Source: Flavobacteriaceae bacterium (GTDB lineage: Bacteria > Bacteroidota > Bacteroidia > Flavobacteriales > Flavobacteriaceae). Taken from it: a stretch of DNA of 64,000 nt. Where the stretch lies: contig QXZA01000005.1 in NCBI GenBank assembly GCA_009886625.1, positions 44,345 to 108,344 of the forward strand, in the 5' to 3' direction. Shown piece after piece: positions 19,399-28,953 of this stretch. A model generated the notes under the pieces. It did not search any database. It had not been told where the DNA came from and worked only from the letters and a program-made list of their open reading frames with translations. How positions within the stretch are numbered: position 1 is the stretch's first letter; every line of letters starts with the position of its first letter. The translations under genes were made by a program, and so were the position numbers.

Positions 19399-20139
19399 CT
19401 AGTTTACTGACTCAATATACTTTTCTATTGCCATGGTCATAGAGGGGGTTTCAGGCATAGGTGCTTTAATGTCAATTCTCAAATTCGCCAATTTAGCTGC
19501 TTCAATGGTGGAGTTTCCGTAAACGGCAATTCGAGTGTCATTTTGTTTAAAGTCTGGAAAGTTTTTGAATAAGGATTCAATTCCAGAGGGACTAAAAAAG
19601 ACTAGAATATCATAGTAGACATCTCTTAAGTCAGAAAGATCACTAACCACAGTTCGGTATAGAATAGCCCTTTCCCAATTTAGGTTCATCTTGTCAAGAA
19701 AGTCAGGCACATCCTGACTTAACATATCTGAAGTAGGGAATAAAAAAGTTTCTTTGTTAAACTTTTTGAAAACTCCTTCGAGGTCTTCCATTTTTTTCTC
19801 GCCAACATATATTTTACGCTTGCGATAAACGACATATTTCTGTAGGTAGAAAGCTACAGCTTCTGATTGGCAAAAATATTTGGTGCTATCAGGAACAGTG
19901 AATCGCATTTCTTTACAAAGACGAAAGAAATGGTCTACAGCATTTCTGCTGGTTAAGACTATGTTTTGGAAATTATTAAAATCAATTTTTTGAAGACGTA
20001 CCTCTTTTGCATCGAGACCTTCAACATGAATGAAAGGTCTAAAGTGAACCGTTAGTTTATGCTTTTCAAGTAGCTTACTGTAGGGGGATTTGTCACTGGA
20101 TGGTTCAGGTTGGGAAACCAAAATAGTTTTAACTTTCAT
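19399..20139 (-). CDS. hemD: uroporphyrinogen-III synthase
   Basis: About 246 residues from ATG 20139 (MKVKTILVSQPEPSS), a start matching the family; an ATG at 20169 would add ten residues overlapping the upstream gene. Two-lobed HemD fold with weak conservation; the ONIVLTSRNAVDHFF-type region (NIVLTSRNAVDHF) and VFFSPSGIESLF near residue 175 are the typical HemD signatures. It cyclises hydroxymethylbilane to uroporphyrinogen III for haem. It follows the DUF4271 gene by 13 bases, an arrangement common in Flavobacteriaceae. Confidence 0.88.
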   Translation of the reverse strand: MKVKTILVSQPEPSSDKSPYSKLLEKHKLTVHFRPFIHVEGLDAKEVRLQKIDFNNFQNIVLTSRNAVDHFFRLCKEMRFTVPDSTKYFCQSEAVAFYLQKYVVYRKRKIYVGEKKMEDLEGVFKKFNKETFLFPTSDMLSQDVPDFLDKMNLNWERAILYRTVVSDLSDLRDVYYDILVFFSPSGIESLFKNFPDFKQNDTRIAVYGNSTIEAAKLANLRIDIKAPMPETPSMTMAIEKYIESVN

Positions 20140-20152
20140 ATGACAGAATAAA

Positions 20153-20818
20153 TTACAATCTAGTTTCAATGATGAAAAAATAGAGCCAAAACCATGGCGC
20201 TATTTTGATCATGCAAAGATAAAAAATTAAATAAAAGATTTGCTTAGGATTAATTATAATAAACGAAAATAAAATTCTCACTTGAATAAATAACCATAGT
20301 AAAAAAAGAAGAATTAGAAGCCCAAGGGTTACTTCTATTGAAATCGAAGTGTAATGTTTTATGAAAAATAACAAAAATAATAGGAGTGAAAATCGTGTAT
20401 TTTGAATAAACGCCCTGAAATGATATATTTTGATTTTATTCAATTTGTCTATTTGTCTAAGAATAAACTGAACACCTATAAAACGTATTACAACTGTAAA
20501 GACAATTCCCAATAAGATATAATAAAACTCAAAAGCATAGAGAGTATTTTTTGAAATTTCTTCAATTCCTAATTTCAATAGAAGACCTAAGTTGCTTAAA
20601 ATTAGAAGACCACTAAATAAATTGAAAAATCCTCTGAACCTTAAATTTTGATCTGTATTGTATTTACTAATATAAATAGTAGATGAAAAAGACTTTAACA
20701 AGTCCCAAAATCGATTGGGTTCAGAAAAATGAAGGCCGACAATAAATACAAGATTGATAAAATAAAAGAGACTGATCCAGTCTTGTTCAGCGCTTGTTCT
20801 GTATATCCACTCTCCCAT
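20153..20818 (-). CDS. DUF4271 membrane protein
   Basis: 221 residues with five or six hydrophobic helices and few charged loops. Position directly upstream of hemD and the residue pattern (YILLGIVFTVVIRFIG, GLLILLFLLWLFIQVRILF) match DUF4271, a Bacteroidota membrane family of unknown function. It is divergent from the polyprenol mannosyltransferase gene across 78 bases. Confidence 0.75.
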   Translation of the reverse strand: MGEWIYRTSAEQDWISLFYFINLVFIVGLHFSEPNRFWDLLKSFSSTIYISKYNTDQNLRFRGFFNLFSGLLILSNLGLLLKLGIEEISKNTLYAFEFYYILLGIVFTVVIRFIGVQFILRQIDKLNKIKIYHFRAFIQNTRFSLLLFLLFFIKHYTSISIEVTLGLLILLFLLWLFIQVRILFSFIIINPKQIFYLIFYLCMIKIAPWFWLYFFIIETRL

Positions 20819-20896
20819 AGTTCAAATTTACTTTATTTTACAAAATTTATATCTTCTTGTTGATGATATGTTGCAAATACATTTCCTATTTTTACA

Positions 20897-21622
20897 ATGG
20901 CTATGGAGCAAATACTTATTATTATTCCAACGTACAATGAAATTGAAAACATTGAGGCTATTATCAAAGCTGTTTTTAATACTAATCTGGCACTAGATAT
21001 TTTAGTGGTTGATGATCAATCTCCAGACGGAACAGCTGATATTGTGAAGGGTTTAATGCCTCAATTCAAAGCACGTTTGTTTTTGGAATCACGATTAAAA
21101 AAAAGTGGTCTGGGTGCAGCCTATGTTCATGGTTTTAAATGGGCTTTGAAAAGACAGTATGAGTATATTTTTGAGATGGATGCTGATTTTTCTCATGACC
21201 CCAAAGAGTTAACTCCTATGTTGAAAAAACTAGAGACCAATACTGACCTTGTGGTAGGTTCACGTTATGTCAATGGTGTGAATGTGGTAAACTGGCCCAT
21301 GAGTAGGATTTTACTTTCATATTTCGCCTCCATTTACATACAAATCCTAACTTCAATGCCAATAAAAGACGCCACTGCAGGTTTTGTAGGTTATAGAAGA
21401 AGAGTATTGGAATCTATAAGTTTGGATCAAGTGAAGTTTGTAGGCTATGCTTTTCAGATAGAGATGAAGTATAGAGCTTGGATTAAAAAATTCAATGTAG
21501 AGGAACATCCCATTATTTTCACAAACCGTGTGTTAGGTAAATCGAAAATGAATAGTAATATTATTTGGGAAGCCCTTTATGGAGTCTTATTTTTGCGGAT
21601 TAATAAAAGAAGGCTTAAATGA
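20897..21622 (+). CDS. polyprenol monophosphomannose synthase (GT2, DPM1-like)
   Basis: 241 residues; GT-A glycosyltransferase family 2. IIPTYNEIENIEAII opens the fold, VVDDQSPDGTADIV binds the nucleotide sugar and the DADFSHDPKEL motif supplies the metal-binding DxD. The C-terminal NRVLGKSKMN is typical of DPM1-like enzymes that transfer mannose to polyprenyl phosphate. No C-terminal membrane domain, so it acts at the cytoplasmic face. Its stop overlaps the dihydroorotase ATG by 4 bases. Confidence 0.88.
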   Translation: MAMEQILIIIPTYNEIENIEAIIKAVFNTNLALDILVVDDQSPDGTADIVKGLMPQFKARLFLESRLKKSGLGAAYVHGFKWALKRQYEYIFEMDADFSHDPKELTPMLKKLETNTDLVVGSRYVNGVNVVNWPMSRILLSYFASIYIQILTSMPIKDATAGFVGYRRRVLESISLDQVKFVGYAFQIEMKYRAWIKKFNVEEHPIIFTNRVLGKSKMNSNIIWEALYGVLFLRINKRRLK

Positions 21623-22965
21623 AACTGGATTCAAAACTTAAAATAGTAAATGCAAAACTGGTCAACGAGGGACGTATTTTTGAAGGCGAAATTTTAATTG
21701 TTAATGATCGCATTCAGAAAACAGGAAGTCAAGTTGATGTTGAAGGAACGCACGAGGTATTTGATGCAGATGGAAATTACGTCATTCCAGGATTAATTGA
21801 TGATCAAGTTCATTTTAGAGAGCCAGGTCTAACTCATAAAGCAACTATAGCAACCGAATCTAGAGCAGCCATTGCAGGGGGTATCACTTCTTTTCTTGAA
21901 ATGCCCAATACAAATCCACAAACAACCACTCGTGAAGAATGGGAAGCGAAAAATGCGCAGGCAGCAGCAACATCATTTGCTAATTATGCTTTTATGTTTG
22001 GTGGAACTAATGACAATTTAGAAGAAATTTTAGCATTAGATACCAAAAGAGTTCCTGCTTTAAAACTTTTTTTGGGGTCTTCCACTGGAAATATGTTGGT
22101 GGATAATCCAGAAGTAATAAGAAAAATTTTCAGTAACACTGATCTGGTCATTGCAGTGCATTGTGAAGATGAAGCAACAATTAGAGCTAACATGCAAATG
22201 GCAGTAGATGCCTATGGCGAGGATATTCCAATAGAGGAACATCCCATTATCAGAAGTGAAGAGGCATGCTATTTGTCTTCCTCTCAAGCAGTTGCATTAG
22301 CCAAAGAAACAGGGGCAAGACTTCATGTATTCCATTTGTCAACAGCCAAAGAGCTTTCTTTATTTCAAAATGACATACCTTTAAAAGAGAAGAAAATTAC
22401 TGCTGAAGTATGTGTGCACCATTTATGGTTTTCTTCAGAAGATTATAAAACAAAGGGTACCCATATAAAGTGGAATCCAGCAGTAAAAACAAAAGAAGAT
22501 AGAGCTGCGTTATGGGAAGGCTTGAACTTAGACTTGCTTGATGTACTTGCAACCGATCATGCCCCCCATACAAAAGAGGAGAAAGCAAATAAATATGGCC
22601 AAGCTCCCTCGGGTGGACCTCTTGTTCAACATGCGCTTCCTGCCTTATTAAGCGCACATCATCAAGGAAAAATCACAGTGGAAAAAATAGTTGAAAAAGC
22701 ATGTCATAATCCAGCTATTTTGTTTGATGTTAAGGATAGGGGGTTTTTAAAAGAGGGCTATTTTGCAGATTTGGTTGTTGTGGATCTGGAGAAAGAACAT
22801 ACAGTAGACGCTTCCAGTATTTTATATAAATGCGGTTGGTCTCCTTTTGAGGGAACTACGTTTAAAGGGGCAGTTGTACGTACATTGTTAAATGGAAAGT
22901 GGGTATATAAAGAAGGAGTGGTTTCTGAAGAATCTGCAGCAAAACAATTAACTTTTGATCGATAA
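21619..22965 (+). CDS. pyrC: dihydroorotase
   Basis: 448 residues of the amidohydrolase superfamily; forms dihydroorotate from carbamoyl-aspartate in pyrimidine synthesis. The metal-site motif reads DDQVHFREPGLTHKA: the first His of the usual DxHxH is Gln. This is the known form in Bacteroidota (the Porphyromonas gingivalis enzyme has the same). The carboxylated Lys region is KLFLGSSTGNM, further ligands lie in VHCEDE and HLSTAKE, and the catalytic Asp is in ATDHAPHTKEEK. Coupled to the upstream GT2 gene and followed by DUF4296 after 3 bases. Confidence 0.93.
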   Translation: MKLDSKLKIVNAKLVNEGRIFEGEILIVNDRIQKTGSQVDVEGTHEVFDADGNYVIPGLIDDQVHFREPGLTHKATIATESRAAIAGGITSFLEMPNTNPQTTTREEWEAKNAQAAATSFANYAFMFGGTNDNLEEILALDTKRVPALKLFLGSSTGNMLVDNPEVIRKIFSNTDLVIAVHCEDEATIRANMQMAVDAYGEDIPIEEHPIIRSEEACYLSSSQAVALAKETGARLHVFHLSTAKELSLFQNDIPLKEKKITAEVCVHHLWFSSEDYKTKGTHIKWNPAVKTKEDRAALWEGLNLDLLDVLATDHAPHTKEEKANKYGQAPSGGPLVQHALPALLSAHHQGKITVEKIVEKACHNPAILFDVKDRGFLKEGYFADLVVVDLEKEHTVDASSILYKCGWSPFEGTTFKGAVVRTLLNGKWVYKEGVVSEESAAKQLTFDR

Positions 22966-22968
22966 ACT

Positions 22969-23334
22969 ATGAGGTCAATCTCTCTTGTTTTTGTTTTTTG
23001 TGCACTTCTTTTAGGAAGCTGTTCAGGAACGGGCAATGTAAAGAAACCTGATAATTTGATTAGTGAGAAAAGAATGGAAGCCGTTCTTTATGATGCAATT
23101 GTTATGGATGTAATGAGTACTTTTTCTGAAAAAAATCCAACCTTTGAGGCCTTAATAGGTAAGTCCTATCTCTATAAAAAATATGATATCGATAGCTTAC
23201 AACTAGTCGAAAGTGAAAATTATTACGCTAAAAATCCAAGGGTGTATTTTAAAATCCATTCCAATGTATTAAAGCGTATAGAAATCACCAAGGATAGTCT
23301 GGAGAGAATAGCCAAACAAGAAAAAGCAAATTAA
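22969..23334 (+). CDS. DUF4296 lipoprotein
   Basis: 121 residues with a lipoprotein signal (hydrophobic stretch then LLGSC at about residue 15-19), followed by EKRMEAVLYDAIVMDVM and FEALIGKSYLYKKYDID...YYAKNP, the DUF4296 pattern. Found regularly after pyrC in Flavobacteriaceae; function unknown. It overlaps the convergent epimerase gene by 4 bases. Confidence 0.82.
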   Translation: MRSISLVFVFCALLLGSCSGTGNVKKPDNLISEKRMEAVLYDAIVMDVMSTFSEKNPTFEALIGKSYLYKKYDIDSLQLVESENYYAKNPRVYFKIHSNVLKRIEITKDSLERIAKQEKAN

Positions 23335-24332
23335 GTTTTGTAAGACTTTCCAAGTTTAGTGATGCATTCATCTACACTGGAATATTGAAAATCAATTCTG
23401 CTGCAGATCTTTGATCCTATATAATGTTGTTTACTTGCAAGAGATTGAATAAATGAAATACTTAAGAAGTTTTTTCGAATGAAAAGTACATCTAAGGATT
23501 TTTCAAGGATAAATAAGAGGTATAATAAACTTGATTTCAATGAAATTTTGGGTGGTTTTTTTCCAAGAGAAACAGCAATTTTTTTAAGTAATTCCTTTTG
23601 ACTAAAATTTTCAGCTACTAGAATAAAACGCTCATTTTTAATGTTAGATTCCATCAAGTGAACTAAGGTGATAATGACATCATCCAATGAAACTAATGCA
23701 GTATCACCAGTGGGGTAAAAACGTAATCCATTAGCCACACTTTTAAAAAGCGAAGCACTACTTCGGCTCCAAAGTTGTCCTCCTAGAATAACACCAGGAT
23801 TAATAATAACCACAGGGAGTCCCTCTTGCGATGCCCGCCAGACTTCCAGCTCTGCCCCATACTTGGTGTAGGCATAGGCTGTATGATTCTGATTGGCTTC
23901 CCAGTTGCTGTCTTCGTCAACTTGTTTGATGTTTTTTTCGGATCCAATGGCTGCAATAGAACTCACATATGCAAGTTTTTTCACTTTGTGTCTTAGCGCT
24001 GCATTGACCACATTAGCAGTTCCTTCGATATTACTTTTTTTGAGGGTCTCTGATTTGTAATCTGCAAAGGATACTTTCGCAGCACAATGATAGACATACT
24101 GGACTCCTTCAAAGGCTTCGTTGAGTGAACTGACATCGTTTAATGTCGCTTTTTTCCATTGAATTTGTTCAAAGTTTTTTAGGAGTTCGGGTGTGATGGT
24201 TTTGAATAGATCTCTAACAACTTCAATCCCTTCTTTTCTTCTGTAAATAGCGACTATGGGTTTGTTCTTCCTGGCTAATTCAACCAATAAATGGGCCCCC
24301 ACAACTCCAGTTCCACCAGTGACTAATATCAT
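23331..24332 (-). CDS. NAD-dependent epimerase/dehydratase (extended SDR)
   Basis: 333 residues. Rossmann motif TGGTGVVGAHLLVELA at the N-terminus, catalytic AYTKYGAELE (YxxxK) near residue 153 and VIINPGVILG. Resembles 3-beta-HSD/dihydroflavonol-reductase-like extended SDRs; substrate unknown. It converges on DUF4296 and diverges from tyrS. Confidence 0.88.
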   Translation of the reverse strand: MILVTGGTGVVGAHLLVELARKNKPIVAIYRRKEGIEVVRDLFKTITPELLKNFEQIQWKKATLNDVSSLNEAFEGVQYVYHCAAKVSFADYKSETLKKSNIEGTANVVNAALRHKVKKLAYVSSIAAIGSEKNIKQVDEDSNWEANQNHTAYAYTKYGAELEVWRASQEGLPVVIINPGVILGGQLWSRSSASLFKSVANGLRFYPTGDTALVSLDDVIITLVHLMESNIKNERFILVAENFSQKELLKKIAVSLGKKPPKISLKSSLLYLLFILEKSLDVLFIRKNFLSISFIQSLASKQHYIGSKICSRIDFQYSSVDECITKLGKSYKT

Positions 24333-24386
24333 AGTAACGAAAGTACACTTTTTTGATTTTGATTTTCGGATTCCATTCTATAAATC

Positions 24387-24394
24387 TATATTTG
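24387..24394 (+). promoter_or_regulatory. -7 promoter element upstream of tyrS
   Basis: TATATTTG matches TAnnTTTG 12 bases before the tyrS ATG; a TTG at 24359-24361 is 25 bases upstream, a little further than usual. Confidence 0.45.
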
Positions 24395-24406
24395 CCATAA
24401 AAATTT

Positions 24407-25705
24407 ATGCCAACTAATTTTGTACAAGAGCTTCAATGGCGTGGTTTACTTCACGATATCATGCCCGAAACAGAAAGCTTTCTTTTAGAAAAGTCTACCA
24501 AGGGTTATATTGGTTTTGACCCTACTGCAGATTCATTACATATTGGAAGTTTAGTACAGATAATTATTTTGATGCATTTTCAAAAATACGGGCATGCTCC
24601 TATTATTTTGGTGGGTGGTGCCACGGGAATGATTGGCGATCCTTCGGGAAAATCAGATGAGCGAAACTTACTGGATCAAACGACTTTAGAAAAAAATTGT
24701 TCCGGAATTCAAAGTCAATTGGAACGTTTTCTTGACTTTAATTACTCTTTACCTAATCCTGCTATTTTAGTGAACAATTATGACTGGATGAAATCTTACA
24801 ATCTTATTGATTTTTCAAGAGAAGTAGGAAAGCATATTACAGTCAATTATATGATGGCTAAAGAGTCTGTAAAAAAACGTTTGAGTTCTGAGGCCAAAGT
24901 AGGGATGTCTTTTACAGAGTTTACCTATCAGTTGTTGCAAGGCTATGATTTTTTACATTTATACCGAAACTTAGATTGCCGTCTTCAGATGGGCGGAAGT
25001 GATCAGTGGGGAAATATTACTACGGGTACAGAATTAATTCGAAGAAAAGAAGGAGGCAAAGCTTATGCCATCACTTGTCCTTTAATTAAAAAAGCAGACG
25101 GTTCTAAATTTGGAAAGACTGAAGGGGGCAATGTGTGGCTCGATAAAAGTCGGACTTCTCCTTATAAATTTTATCAGTTTTGGTTGAATACTTCAGATGA
25201 GGACGCCTTGAGTTATATTAAAATATTCACTTTTCTTTCAAAGGAGGAAATTGATTTAATTATTGCCCAACATCAAGAAGCACCCCACCAAAGACTACTT
25301 CAAAAAACTATTGCTGATGAGGTAACTACTCTTGTTCACGGTGCAGAAGAACTTCAAAGAGCACAAGAAGCATCACAAATTCTTTTTGGTAAAGCAACAG
25401 GAGAGGCTTTTCAAAAATTAACTCCAGAAACCTTTTTAGAATTGTTTGAAGGGGTTCCTCAAGCTAATGTAGATAGATCAGTAATAAATGAAGGACTTGA
25501 AATCATTGGAGCACTTTCTTCTTTGTCAGGATTTTTATCATCCAATAGTGAGGCAAGAAGAGCCTTAAAGGAAAATGCAATTTCGGTGAATAAAACAAAA
25601 GTGGGTCAAGATTTTAGTATTCAAAATGAACATCTTATTGGAGGTCAGTACGTGCTTCTACAAAAAGGGAAAAAGAATTATTTTGTCTTAAAAGTAGTGG
25701 ACTAA
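24407..25705 (+). CDS. tyrS: tyrosyl-tRNA synthetase
   Basis: 432 residues, class Ic synthetase. GFDPTADSLHIGSLVQI contains the HIGH-type motif near residue 46; DGSKFGKTEGG near 233 is the KMSKS equivalent of the TyrRS-S subgroup; an S4 RNA-binding domain occupies the C-terminus. Charges tRNA-Tyr in the cytoplasm. Converges on the LuxE-like gene with a 4-base overlap. Confidence 0.97.
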   Translation: MPTNFVQELQWRGLLHDIMPETESFLLEKSTKGYIGFDPTADSLHIGSLVQIIILMHFQKYGHAPIILVGGATGMIGDPSGKSDERNLLDQTTLEKNCSGIQSQLERFLDFNYSLPNPAILVNNYDWMKSYNLIDFSREVGKHITVNYMMAKESVKKRLSSEAKVGMSFTEFTYQLLQGYDFLHLYRNLDCRLQMGGSDQWGNITTGTELIRRKEGGKAYAITCPLIKKADGSKFGKTEGGNVWLDKSRTSPYKFYQFWLNTSDEDALSYIKIFTFLSKEEIDLIIAQHQEAPHQRLLQKTIADEVTTLVHGAEELQRAQEASQILFGKATGEAFQKLTPETFLELFEGVPQANVDRSVINEGLEIIGALSSLSGFLSSNSEARRALKENAISVNKTKVGQDFSIQNEHLIGGQYVLLQKGKKNYFVLKVVD

Positions 25706-26685
25706 ACTACAAGTAAATTACAACCTCTAATTTCAGCATGGTCAAAACGACCTAAAACTTCGAAGCTCCCATCACTGTATGTTTTTCCTAAATCCTGTGT
25801 GGCAATAAATGCACAAGTATCCACATTAGCTAAGTCTATAATGTTTAATCCCCCAGTTTTTAAAGTGCCAATAAGCTCAAAAGGATCTTCAGCAGAACGT
25901 GTTAGTACGCGCATCCATGGTGGACATGAAAAACGACCTTCCCCTTTCGAATAAGCCTGACTCATAAGTTCTGTCATGCCGTATTCAGAATGGATGGTAG
26001 AAACACCATAGCCTTCTTGTAGTTTTTTGTGTAGTGCATCCCGAACCCATTCTTTTCTCATACCTTTCATTCCTCCGGTCTCCATGATAAGGGAATGTTT
26101 TAAATCAAAACTTTCATTTTCAGCTCCATTTAATAAAGCATAGGTAACTCCTAATAAAATTGTTTTTTGACCACGCTTTTCTAGGTGATTTAAAGTAGTC
26201 CGTAGTTTGCTCCAATCCTCTAAATAAAAACGACTTTCGGAATGCTTTGTCTTTTGAATTAAATGATTTGCCATGTAAATTAATGAAGAATTCCCTTGAT
26301 CCATATAAGAGGGCAGCAAGACGAGTAGGGCATAATCTTCAATATTACCATAAAAATGTTTAAATCCTTTTTCAAAGCTCTTTATGTATAAATCAATATC
26401 ATGGACATGGTGTTTTGAAGCCACTTGTCCAGTTGTTTTACTGGAAGTAAAAACTTGATCTGCTGGTGTAGAGCTGCAACTTACGGTATGCGATTTGAAA
26501 AATTGTATAGGTAAAAAAGGGATCTCCTCAAGCGTGTTGACTTCAGAAGCTGCAATATTGATTAAATCACAATAGGATCTATAAACGCGGTTTTCTTCAT
26601 ATTGATATTCAAATAAAGCAAGTGCTCTTGCAATAAATTCATCTGTAGTTTTTATTTGATCAAAAGTGGTTAAAGCCGTTCTCAT
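25702..26685 (-). CDS. LuxE/acyl-protein synthetase-like acyltransferase
   Basis: 327 residues related to the acyl-protein synthetase (LuxE) branch of the ANL adenylating fold. Features include PIQFFKSHTV near residue 78, SKTTGQVASKHHV (the nucleotide-binding S/T/G loop), MIYMANHL and ETGGMKGMRKEW followed by SEYGMTELMSQAY, the A5-like motif. Likely adenylates or transfers an acyl group; no partner lux genes are present and substrate is unknown. In Flavobacteriaceae this gene typically neighbours the short type IX sorting-domain protein, here 32 bases upstream and broken. Confidence 0.82.
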   Translation of the reverse strand: MRTALTTFDQIKTTDEFIARALALFEYQYEENRVYRSYCDLINIAASEVNTLEEIPFLPIQFFKSHTVSCSSTPADQVFTSSKTTGQVASKHHVHDIDLYIKSFEKGFKHFYGNIEDYALLVLLPSYMDQGNSSLIYMANHLIQKTKHSESRFYLEDWSKLRTTLNHLEKRGQKTILLGVTYALLNGAENESFDLKHSLIMETGGMKGMRKEWVRDALHKKLQEGYGVSTIHSEYGMTELMSQAYSKGEGRFSCPPWMRVLTRSAEDPFELIGTLKTGGLNIIDLANVDTCAFIATQDLGKTYSDGSFEVLGRFDHAEIRGCNLLVV

Positions 26686-26717
26686 AGAAAGACAAAATTA
26701 ACCAAAAGGATGGTGTT

Positions 26718-27065
26718 TTAGTGAATTACTAGGCGTTTATATCTTTTTTGATTGTATTGTTTAAGATAGAAAACATAGATGCCAGTTTCTAAATCTTCCA
26801 AAATAATGGATTCTTCATGGGTTTGGGTTTCAAACTTTTTTTCACCCAGAACATTATAAATTTCAATGTGCTTTTCGCCACTACCACTGCTTTGAATAAA
26901 AAGCCTTTGTGTTTTTAGTGGATTTGGAGAAATTGAAAAAGTTAAAAAATCTCTTTATGTTTCTTTTTGGCTAACAAGAGTGAATTTTTCTTTTGATTTA
27001 TCTAGTAGATTTGCCTTGAGAGAAAAAATTAAAAATAGTGTGTAAAGAATAATGCTATTTTTCAT
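26718..27065 (-). pseudogene. short type IX (Por) C-terminal sorting-domain protein, interrupted by one in-frame stop
   Basis: Read from ATG 27065 the frame encodes a signal peptide (MKNSIILYTLFLIFSLKA), then an in-frame TAA at 26957-26955, and continues without a shift as FSISPNPL, HIEIYNVLGEK, LEDLETGIYVFYLK and KRLVIH to TAA at 26718. This is the type A sorting domain recognised by the type IX secretion system, here almost the whole 115-residue protein. Only the single TAA breaks it; everything else is intact, so it is either a recent nonsense mutation or a sequence error. Same strand as and 32 bases from the LuxE-like gene. Confidence 0.78.
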
Positions 27066-27168
27066 TGGGGTGAAATTTCAAATAAAAATAAATAAAATTT
27101 ATTGTTTTAATAATATTGGAACTTTAATAGTGTACTAATAAAGTGTTAAATTGAACTTTTAAATTTAA

Positions 27169-27861
27169 ATGCAAAAAAAAGACATTAAAATACTATTAGT
27201 TGACGATGAGCCTGACATCATCGAGATCGTCAAGTTTAATCTGGAGCAAGTAGGATATCAGATTTTTTCTGCTTCAGATGGTCTTGAGGCGATCGAAATG
27301 GCAAAAAAAGAATTTCCTCATCTCATAATTTTAGACGTGATGATGCCCAATTTGAATGGAATTGATACCTGTGAAAGATTACGTCAAGATGAACGATTTC
27401 AAAATACAATTATTATGTTTTTAACCGCAAGAGGGGAAGATTATTCCTTGGTGGCGGCCTATGATGTAGGAGCGGATGATTATGTGACTAAGCCCATTAA
27501 ACCCAAAATCCTTGTTTCTAAGGTAAAGGGCTTACTAAGAAGATATAAAGAAGATAGTAAGTTGAAATCTGCATTGAGTTTTTCTAATTTGTTGATTGAT
27601 CGAGAAAGGTATAAAATTTTTGTTGCCGGTGAGGAATGTTCATTGCCAAGAAAAGAATTTGAATTGCTCTACCTATTGGCTTCCGATCCCGGAAAAGTAT
27701 TTAATCGAGCTGAAATTATGGAAAAAGTTTGGGGGACTAGTGTAGTTGTTGGCGACAGGACAATAGACGTTCATATCCGAAAGTTGAGAGAGAAACTGGG
27801 AGAATCTTTTTTTAAAACTATCAAAGGGGTTGGTTATACCTTTATTTCACCCGAAAAATAA
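27169..27861 (+). CDS. OmpR/PhoB-family response regulator
   Basis: 230 residues: receiver domain with acidic pocket VDDEP, phosphoacceptor Asp56 in IILDVMMPNLNG, and the switch Lys in DDYVTKPIKPK; a C-terminal winged-helix DNA-binding domain ends in RTIDVHIRKLREKLG...GVGYTF. The paired sensor kinase begins 13 bases downstream. Similar PhoB/PhoR-like pairs occur in most Bacteroidota; the phosphate role is not demonstrable here. Confidence 0.94.
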   Translation: MQKKDIKILLVDDEPDIIEIVKFNLEQVGYQIFSASDGLEAIEMAKKEFPHLIILDVMMPNLNGIDTCERLRQDERFQNTIIMFLTARGEDYSLVAAYDVGADDYVTKPIKPKILVSKVKGLLRRYKEDSKLKSALSFSNLLIDRERYKIFVAGEECSLPRKEFELLYLLASDPGKVFNRAEIMEKVWGTSVVVGDRTIDVHIRKLREKLGESFFKTIKGVGYTFISPEK

Positions 27862-27874
27862 AGGCTTTTCATTT

Positions 27875-28924
27875 ATGAAAAACAACCTGATTTCCATATT
27901 GTCATTTTACTTAGCTCTTTTTGTGGTTGTATTAGTATTCGGCTTGAGCTATTTTATCTATGATATTTCTTTGTTGTTTTCTATCATTTCCGTGGGCATA
28001 AGTTTTCTGTTTACCTTTTTCTTTTCTTTTTATTTGTTGTCATCAAAAATTGAAAAAAATATAATTGAGAAAGTAAGTGCTGTTTACAACAATCTCTTTC
28101 CAACCACTATTTCGTCAAGGCCTACGGATAATTTTGATCTTTTAACTTCCAATTTAAAAAAGATCACAAATGAAAAAAATACCGAGATTGAACTTTTAAA
28201 ACAACAAGAAAATTACCGAAAAGAATTTATAGGAAACATTTCTCACGAATTAAAAACACCCTTATTCACCATTCAGGGATATGTATTGACACTTTTAGAG
28301 GGTGGTGTAGTAGATGAGAAAATACGTACCAAATACCTCAAGCAAGCAGCAAAAGGAGTAGACCGTTTAATGTATGTGATTAAAGATTTAGATTTAATTA
28401 CCAAGATTGAATCTGGAATTGAAACATTAGACCGTACTTCATTTGACATTAGAGAAACCCTAAATAATGTTTTTGAGCTCCTTGAAATAGAAGGCGTAAG
28501 AAATAACATTACACTTCGAATGGATAAAAAATATGAAGACTCCATTTTTGTATTTGCTGATGAGGAACGAATTCAGCAAGTATTAACCAACCTGATCATC
28601 AATTCAGTAAAATACGGTATCGAGCGTGGAGTTACTGAAATAAGCTGTGAAAGAATGAATGAAACCAAGTTGTTAGTGCGAGTTAATGATAATGGTGATG
28701 GAATCGATGAAGAACATTTACCTCGTTTATTTGAACGGTTTTACAGGGTGGATAAAACTAGGAATAGAAATCAAGGTGGTTCGGGACTGGGTTTGGCAAT
28801 TGTAAAGCATATCATAGAAGCACATAATGAACGTGTTTTTGTGGAAAGCAAGATAGGAGTAGGCTCTGAGTTCTCTTTTTCACTTCCTCTAGCAAACAAG
28901 AAAGAACTCAAAAAGGAGCGTTAA
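27875..28924 (+). CDS. PhoR-like sensor histidine kinase
   Basis: 349 residues from ATG 27875 (MKNNLISILSF); an upstream GTG at 27830 would overlap the regulator. Two membrane helices within the first 60 residues, with almost no periplasmic loop, then HisKA with the phosphorylated His near residue 124 in GNISHELKTPLFTI, and HATPase_c with N-box (LTNLIINSVKYG), DNGDGI and GSGLGLAIVKHI. Short sensor region suggests sensing through the membrane or through partner proteins. Confidence 0.93.
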   Translation: MKNNLISILSFYLALFVVVLVFGLSYFIYDISLLFSIISVGISFLFTFFFSFYLLSSKIEKNIIEKVSAVYNNLFPTTISSRPTDNFDLLTSNLKKITNEKNTEIELLKQQENYRKEFIGNISHELKTPLFTIQGYVLTLLEGGVVDEKIRTKYLKQAAKGVDRLMYVIKDLDLITKIESGIETLDRTSFDIRETLNNVFELLEIEGVRNNITLRMDKKYEDSIFVFADEERIQQVLTNLIINSVKYGIERGVTEISCERMNETKLLVRVNDNGDGIDEEHLPRLFERFYRVDKTRNRNQGGSGLGLAIVKHIIEAHNERVFVESKIGVGSEFSFSLPLANKKELKKER

Positions 28925-28953
28925 ATTCCTTATTTTTAACCAAAAATTAGAGG

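Noticed and set aside
21619..22965. Dihydroorotase with Gln instead of the first metal-binding His (DDQVH)
   Set aside because: The same DDQVHFREPG motif is found in the Porphyromonas gingivalis enzyme; it is a clade feature, not a defect.
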